Assembly (NCBI GenBank): GCA_021613535.1
Contig: CP075492.1
Location: 4,340,001 to 4,404,000 of the forward strand
Reading direction: 5' to 3'
Length of the DNA: 64,000 nt
DNA from: Adineta vaga
Lineage: Eukaryota; Rotifera
In this document: in pieces, positions 58,654-64,000 of the stretch
Layout of the letters: each line of letters begins with the position of its first letter
Position numbering within the stretch: the stretch's first letter is position 1
Notes under the pieces: generated by a model
Database searches by the model: none
What the model saw: the letters and a program-made list of their open reading frames with translations, nothing else
Told to the model about the DNA's origin: nothing
Made by a program: the position numbers and the translations under genes

Positions 58654-61600
58654 TCAGATGTTTCTTTCTTGAATGATTTCAAGATTCTTTTGCCATTGTT
58701 TTAGTTTCGAATGATTTGATGGTAATGAACTTCTACCAACTAGAAGAGTCTGTTCAGCAAACAAAAATGCTTTTGAATATTCTCCCATTCGATAATACAT
58801 CGTTCCAATATTATTATACAATACAGCCATATTGAGTTTATCTGACGGAAGTATACTCTTACATATATGAAGTGCTCTTTCATACGACAACAGTGCTTTC
58901 GAATACTCACCCATATTATCATACATAAAACCGATATTATTGTATATAATTGCAAAACTAGGATGAGTCGTTGGAAGAGTTTTTTCAAATATTTCTCGAA
59001 CTTTTTTATACTGACAGAGTGCGCTTGGATAATCACGTAAATCATCATACACCGTACCGATATTATTGTACGCGACAGCTAAATCAAGATAATCTTCAGG
59101 AACTATTTGTTGTTGAATCTTCAATGATCGTTTATAGAATATCAACGCTTTTGAATATTGATCATTGTTTTTATACACTGTACCTATATTATTATAACAT
59201 TTAGCCAAATTCATGCTCTTATCAGGAAATTTCCGATAGATTTGAATTGCTTTTTCGTAATATAGGATTGCTTCGGGACATTTATCTACGTCAGCACATA
59301 CAACAGCCATATTATTGTAAGCAAGAGCTAAATTAATCGGATCTTCAACGAGAGTTTTCTCTTTAATTTCAAATGCTTTTTGATAAAAATCGAATGCTCG
59401 TGAATAATCGCCCATTATGAAATACATGTTACTCATGTTAGTGTAGGATATAAGCAAATCCGATTGATTGGAAAACGTGTTTGTTAGTTTAACATTGAGA
59501 GATTTTTTATAATATAAAAGTCCTTTGGAATAATTGTTCATGTTTTCATAGATTTTACCAATATTATCATAACAAGCTGACAAATCAAAATCAATTTTCG
59601 TAGGTTGTTTTTCTTTTAAATTTAAGATTATTTCATAGAACTCAAGTGCTTTGGTATATTCTTCCATTTTGAAATATGTTGTAGCAATATTATGATAGAA
59701 TACTGACAAATCATTATCAATTGGAGATGAAGTTTGTTGATAAAGTTTTAATCCTTCTTCAAACGATGATAATGCCTTTTTATTTTCACCCATGTTATCG
59801 TAAAGACTACCAATATTATTATAGATTGTTGCACATTCGAAATGATTGATAGACAAACTTTCTTTGTAATCATTTAACGTTTTCTCATAATGTGAAAATG
59901 CTTTCTCATAATCACCAGCTTTGTAATAGGATATTCCAATTCGATTGCAAATCACCAATAGATCCGGATGATTTGAGGGTAAACTTTTTTCATAATATCT
60001 CATTGCTAATGTTGAATCACCCATTTTCTCATAAATCATACCAATATTATGATATCTGGTTAAATCAAGATGATCCGTCAAAAGAAGTTTTTCTTGTAAT
60101 TCGCATGATTTATTGTAATAGAATAATGCATCTGTATAATCACCAGTTTCCTGATAAACATGACCTATATTATCATAACACATAGCTGAACTCGAATGAT
60201 CTTCGGAAAGATCTTTTAAACCTATTTTCAAGGATTTTTTATAGAACAAAATTGCATTTGAATGTTTACCCATTGTCTTATAAATGTCACCGATGTAATT
60301 ATACGTTTTCATTATATCTGTAGGAATTGAAGGCACACTTTCTTGTTTTATTTTTAATGATAGTTCATAGTATACAAGTGCTTGTGAATAATTATTTAAA
60401 TTATAACATACTCGTGCCATATTATCATAACAGACGGCGAAATCTGGATGATTTGATGGCAATGATTGTTGTAAAACATGCAAGCATTGTTGATTATAAT
60501 CCCATGCTTTTGAATATTCACCGAGTTTTTCATATATAACAGTGATATTATTCCAACACGCCATCAAATCAGAATAATTTGGAGGATCTATATTCTTCAG
60601 AATTTGTAAGACTTTTTCATAGGATGATAAGGCTTTGGAATAGTCTTTCATTTTGTCGTAGACTAGACCAATATTGCTAAGGCAAGTAGCTAAATCTAAA
60701 GGGTTAATTGATTGTAATTGTTCTCGACTTAGAAGTGATTTTTCATAGAATAAAATAGCTTTAGAAAACATATCGATATGAAAATAAACATTTGCAATAT
60801 TATCATAGGAAATAGCCATATCGAGAAGTTGTGTAAATGAATTTTCTTCATAGATTTCAATCGCTTTTTCATAATATGGATATGCTTTTAAATAATTGCC
60901 CATATTCTTATGTATAGTGCCCATGCTATTATAACACATAGCTAAATAAGAATTCTCTTTTGGAACTAATTTTTCAAATATATCAAGTGCTTTTTCACAG
61001 AATAGATACGCTTCATGAAGCTTGTTCAGTACGAAATACAATGTGCTGATATTATAATAAGTATTAGCTAGAGCAGAAGGATTAAGAGGTGATAATTGTT
61101 CTTGTAATACCAATGATTTTTCATATGTAGCTAATGCTTGCGAGTATTCTGCCATGGTGCAATATATTTCACTAAGAATGTTGTACGAAATAACTAGTTC
61201 ATGTGTATTAATAGGTACAGCTTGTTCTTGTATTTCAATGGATTTTAATTGAAAAGGAAGTGCTTGAGAATATTCATTCATATTCATGTATATTCTAGAA
61301 ATATTCGTATAGGAAATAATTAAATCTGGATGATTTTTAAGTAAAAACTGTTGTTGAATATTGAGAACTTTTTGATAATTTTCTAATGCTTTTATATAAT
61401 CACCCATACGATTGTATATTAAACCTAAGTTGTTATAACTAGTTATAAAATTCAGATGATTAGGTGAAAAATGTTTTTTGTTTACGTCTATTGCTTGTGT
61501 TTGAAATATCAGAGCCATGTCATATTCACCGATTTGAATGTATAAACAACTAATATTTTCATAGGAATGAATTAAATCTGAATGGTCAGAAGGAAGTATT

Positions 61601-63996
61601 TTTTGTTGAATATGAAGTAATTTTTCGTAGAATAAAAGTGCTTTGATATATTCGCCTGCTTGTTTGTACATTTGAGCTATATCATAGTAAGAAGAACATA
61701 GTTTTACGTCAATTGATGAATAAATTTCTTCTTTAATTTTCACCGATTGTTCATAATATGAAATTGCTTTGATATAATCATTCATCTTTGCATAGATATT
61801 ACCAATATGATCATAGGATAAAATTAAATCATGATGATTGGAAGATAGAATTTGTAATTTCATTTGAAGAGATTTTTCGAACATATTTAGTGCTTCAGAG
61901 AATTCATTCATGTTTTGATAATTCAGGCCAAGTTTGTCATACAATGTGATCAAGTCTGGATGATAAGGTGGAAGAGTTTTTTGTTTGATTTCAAGTGATT
62001 TTTGATAGTTGGTTATTGCTGTTAAATATTCATTTCTTTCCTCATAAATCGTACCGATGTTATCGTAAGAAATAGCTAAATCGAAATGATCTTTAGGAAG
62101 AAGTTTTAGATTAATATCAAGTGCTTTTCCATAGTAATAAAGTGCTTTGGAATAACAGCCAGTATTTCGATATAATCTTCCCATAGTTTGATAAGTTGAA
62201 CATAATGAAGGATGATCTGATGGAAGAATTTCTTCATTCACTTTTTGTTCTTTTTCATAGAAGGATAATGCCTTTATAGAATCATCTATTTTTTCATAGA
62301 TCAGACCAATATTATGGTAGCAAAATGTCCATTTAGAATAATTATAAGGAAGAATATGTTCAGAGATTTTCAATGCTTTTTCATATGAAGTGATCGCTTC
62401 AATATTTTGATCCATTTTGTCATATATTCGACCGAGACTGATATAACAAGCAGATAAATCAGATTCTTTTCCAACATGAGATGATTCTTGACAAGTTTTT
62501 AATAATTTTTGATAAAATAAAAGAGCATTGGGATAATCATTCATTTTGAAATATATATTACCAATCTTATTGTATGAATTTAATAGATACGAATGTTCAG
62601 ATGAAAGCGTATCTTTATAGATATGAAGTGCTTCTGTATATTGTTCTAACTTTTGAATCTCAGAAGGATGAACTTCTTCATCCAAATCATAAATTTTGGT
62701 AGTTATTTGAGAAGAGATAATGATATCTGGTGGATTCAAAGGATTCGGTTGTTGTAAGATTTCACGACTATCTTCAGGATCGATATCATCATTGTCGTTT
62801 CCTTCATCTTCACACGAATATTCGTAGTAAACCGAATTAGATTTACGATCTGTTCTTGCATATTTTCTCGACTGTTCAGGTAAATATGATTCATGTTGTC
62901 TTTTATTTTCATTTGTAGTCAATTTTGATATCATTGAATTTATCTGTTTAGCTTCATCATAGTGATCCATTTTAATTAAAAATGATCTCAATCGATACCA
63001 TTCTTTCAAGTTTGAGAATGTTTTCTCTTTCATATTCTTCATGAATGCATGATAAGCTTGATCTTTGTCATTAATTAATATCAAATTCACTTGAAATAAC
63101 CGTTGTTTATCATTCAATAATTTTATATCGACAATTCGAAAAACGGTATTGAGTGAAAACAGAATTTCATGTTCTGTTTGAGAGCAATTGGCAACGTCAA
63201 TAGAAGCAAACGGCATTGAAGAATTGCACGGATCAATTGTAATAAGGAAAAGAATACTAATTAAGTCAGAATTAAGACATAAACGATGAGCACAAATCAA
63301 AGCAACATTACGATTTTTACTCGCACAGAGAAAATTGTTAAACGACATCAGACCATTCTTGGTTTGCGTCATTTTGATGAAATCTGATTTAGGTAAACCG
63401 TGTGCATGATACACGATCAATTTTTCATCCGAAGAATAGTGGCGAAACTGTTCCGAATATAAATGTTCAATATGTCGATGCAGATCAACTATAAAAAAGC
63501 CGATTTTGATTATGAAATTGACATTCATCGATTGAATAGCACGATTGAGCATTGTATATAAGAATTTATTCGAAGTAAACCACCAACTTGACGTTTTACT
63601 ATAATAATTTTCTTGAAATTTCTTCAGCTGCATAAATTCATCTTGGTTTTTGTCGAATAGATGAGAAAAATCTTTAAGTTGTTCTGATTTAAAGTCGATA
63701 GTCAATAGAATTTCTCTTAGAATTTGCATACACATAAATATCGAATCAATTCTCTGGCCATTCAAAAAACTAATTGAAATATCGTCTTGTTTAGATGATA
63801 GAACAATCTGGTCATTCATCACATCAGTTGATGACATTTCCGATGAAATATGTTGAACTTTATTCCATTGTTGATAATCTTTATCGTCATTTGAAAGAAT
63901 AAATATTTTCTGAATTTGATCAATATCATGAATCAATGGAATGATATTTTCACAGAATATATCAGTTGATACTAAATAAACTTTTCCATCTATCAT
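58654..63996 (-). CDS. ART-fold plus long TPR-array protein
   Basis: A single exon encodes 1780 residues. Residues 1 to about 100 are an N-terminal region (KVYLVSTDIFCENIIPLIHD) typical of bdelloid ART-TPR proteins. About 130-295 resembles an R-S-E type mono-ADP-ribosyltransferase: VYHAHG (195-200), LMSFNNFL (216-223), FASID and QTEHEILFS (273-281). The Ser and Glu motifs are present, but the first-motif Arg (normally YRG) is His, so NAD binding is questionable. An acidic linker (about 380-430) leads to about 31 tandem 42-residue TPRs of the kinesin-light-chain kind (IGNIYFKMNDYPNALLFYQK and variants) to the C-terminus. TPR arrays bind peptides or partner proteins. The ATG is 4 bp from the window edge, so the true N-terminus may lie further upstream. 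Confidence 0.85.
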   Translation of the reverse strand: MIDGKVYLVSTDIFCENIIPLIHDIDQIQKIFILSNDDKDYQQWNKVQHISSEMSSTDVMNDQIVLSSKQDDISISFLNGQRIDSIFMCMQILREILLTIDFKSEQLKDFSHLFDKNQDEFMQLKKFQENYYSKTSSWWFTSNKFLYTMLNRAIQSMNVNFIIKIGFFIVDLHRHIEHLYSEQFRHYSSDEKLIVYHAHGLPKSDFIKMTQTKNGLMSFNNFLCASKNRNVALICAHRLCLNSDLISILFLITIDPCNSSMPFASIDVANCSQTEHEILFSLNTVFRIVDIKLLNDKQRLFQVNLILINDKDQAYHAFMKNMKEKTFSNLKEWYRLRSFLIKMDHYDEAKQINSMISKLTTNENKRQHESYLPEQSRKYARTDRKSNSVYYEYSCEDEGNDNDDIDPEDSREILQQPNPLNPPDIIISSQITTKIYDLDEEVHPSEIQKLEQYTEALHIYKDTLSSEHSYLLNSYNKIGNIYFKMNDYPNALLFYQKLLKTCQESSHVGKESDLSACYISLGRIYDKMDQNIEAITSYEKALKISEHILPYNYSKWTFCYHNIGLIYEKIDDSIKALSFYEKEQKVNEEILPSDHPSLCSTYQTMGRLYRNTGCYSKALYYYGKALDINLKLLPKDHFDLAISYDNIGTIYEERNEYLTAITNYQKSLEIKQKTLPPYHPDLITLYDKLGLNYQNMNEFSEALNMFEKSLQMKLQILSSNHHDLILSYDHIGNIYAKMNDYIKAISYYEQSVKIKEEIYSSIDVKLCSSYYDIAQMYKQAGEYIKALLFYEKLLHIQQKILPSDHSDLIHSYENISCLYIQIGEYDMALIFQTQAIDVNKKHFSPNHLNFITSYNNLGLIYNRMGDYIKALENYQKVLNIQQQFLLKNHPDLIISYTNISRIYMNMNEYSQALPFQLKSIEIQEQAVPINTHELVISYNILSEIYCTMAEYSQALATYEKSLVLQEQLSPLNPSALANTYYNISTLYFVLNKLHEAYLFCEKALDIFEKLVPKENSYLAMCYNSMGTIHKNMGNYLKAYPYYEKAIEIYEENSFTQLLDMAISYDNIANVYFHIDMFSKAILFYEKSLLSREQLQSINPLDLATCLSNIGLVYDKMKDYSKALSSYEKVLQILKNIDPPNYSDLMACWNNITVIYEKLGEYSKAWDYNQQCLHVLQQSLPSNHPDFAVCYDNMARVCYNLNNYSQALVYYELSLKIKQESVPSIPTDIMKTYNYIGDIYKTMGKHSNAILFYKKSLKIGLKDLSEDHSSSAMCYDNIGHVYQETGDYTDALFYYNKSCELQEKLLLTDHLDLTRYHNIGMIYEKMGDSTLAMRYYEKSLPSNHPDLLVICNRIGISYYKAGDYEKAFSHYEKTLNDYKESLSINHFECATIYNNIGSLYDNMGENKKALSSFEEGLKLYQQTSSPIDNDLSVFYHNIATTYFKMEEYTKALEFYEIILNLKEKQPTKIDFDLSACYDNIGKIYENMNNYSKGLLYYKKSLNVKLTNTFSNQSDLLISYTNMSNMYFIMGDYSRAFDFYQKAFEIKEKTLVEDPINLALAYNNMAVVCADVDKCPEAILYYEKAIQIYRKFPDKSMNLAKCYNNIGTVYKNNDQYSKALIFYKRSLKIQQQIVPEDYLDLAVAYNNIGTVYDDLRDYPSALCQYKKVREIFEKTLPTTHPSFAIIYNNIGFMYDNMGEYSKALLSYERALHICKSILPSDKLNMAVLYNNIGTMYYRMGEYSKAFLFAEQTLLVGRSSLPSNHSKLKQWQKNLEIIQERNI
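58720..62680 (-). repeat. Tandem 126-bp TPR-coding repeats
   Basis: About 31 in-frame units of 126 bp each encode a TPR with the consensus Y.NIG.IY..M.dY.kAL.fYeKsL.I....P...P DLa.sY. Units are diverged from one another, so the array is not a recent expansion. Confidence 0.8.
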
Positions 63997-64000
63997 ATTT

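Noticed and set aside
58740-59048. Overlapping frames within the ART-TPR gene on both strands
   Set aside because: They are shadows of the repeated TPR coding sequence.
1-64000. CRISPR arrays, rRNA genes or bacterial operon signals
   Set aside because: None seen. Spliceosomal introns throughout show that the sequence is eukaryotic.

Overview
The window is eukaryotic and metazoan, and most likely from a bdelloid rotifer (inference). It is strongly AT-rich, with dense GT-AG introns mostly about 50-65 bp long. It carries animal-type genes for cilia and flagella (SPEF2, a TTLL7-like polyglutamylase), a PIWI Argonaute, RFWD3, SKP1, ribosomal protein eL31, LMBRD2, a VAMP-type SNARE and an RPP25-like Alba protein. 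Interspersed are large immune-like or NAD-handling architectures that I associate with bdelloid genomes: SIR2-like+NACHT, helical+TIR, TM+Death, and ADP-ribosyltransferase fold plus a very long TPR array.

Layout. 0.4-0.7 kb (-): small secreted peptide precursor. 1.8-10.2 kb (+): SPEF2, split into more than 30 exons. 10.5-11.7 kb (-): intronless secreted, probably GPI-anchored YHYH protein. 13.3-16.9 kb (-): PIWI. 17.45-19.16 kb: a 1.7-kb foldback element with two arms of about 636 bp that are practically identical in inverted orientation. 19.8-26.4 kb (+): a single-exon 2199-residue SIR2-like/NACHT/helical-repeat protein. 27.3-28.6 kb (-): unrecognised protein. 29.0-31.0 kb (+): secreted amidase-signature enzyme. 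32.2-32.7 kb (-): eL31. 33.0-35.3 kb (-): DHHC palmitoyltransferase. 36.3-38.3 kb (+): RFWD3. 38.7-39.4 kb (+): SKP1. 39.6-42.0 kb (-): helical-TIR-SAM-like protein. 42.5-43.8 kb (-): TM + Death-domain protein. 45.3-46.2 kb: LINE reverse-transcriptase relic beside a decayed copy of part of the Death-domain gene. 46.4-47.3 kb (-): RBR ubiquitin ligase. 48.2-52.0 kb (-): VAMP, LMBRD2 and RPP25-like, read in the order RPP25-LMBRD2-VAMP. 52.4-52.8 kb (-): small hypothetical. 53.7-58.3 kb (-): TTLL7-like, with a possible nested gene in its largest intron. 58.7-64.0 kb (-): ART-TPR protein reaching the window edge.

Three themes stand out. (1) Three different NAD-binding or NAD-consuming folds (SIR2-like, TIR, ART) sit in immune-like architectures within 64 kb. 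The SIR2-like and ART domains have lost textbook catalytic residues, while the TIR keeps its glutamate. (2) A long perfect-looking hairpin element lies in the divergent promoter region between a PIWI gene and the SIR2-NACHT gene. (3) Several genes have a splice-acceptor-like TTTTAG or TTTCAG just 5-40 nt before the ATG. In the RPP25-LMBRD2 pair the whole intergenic gap is only 49 bp, which suggests spliced-leader trans-splicing and an operon. All calls are by eye; no database search was run.
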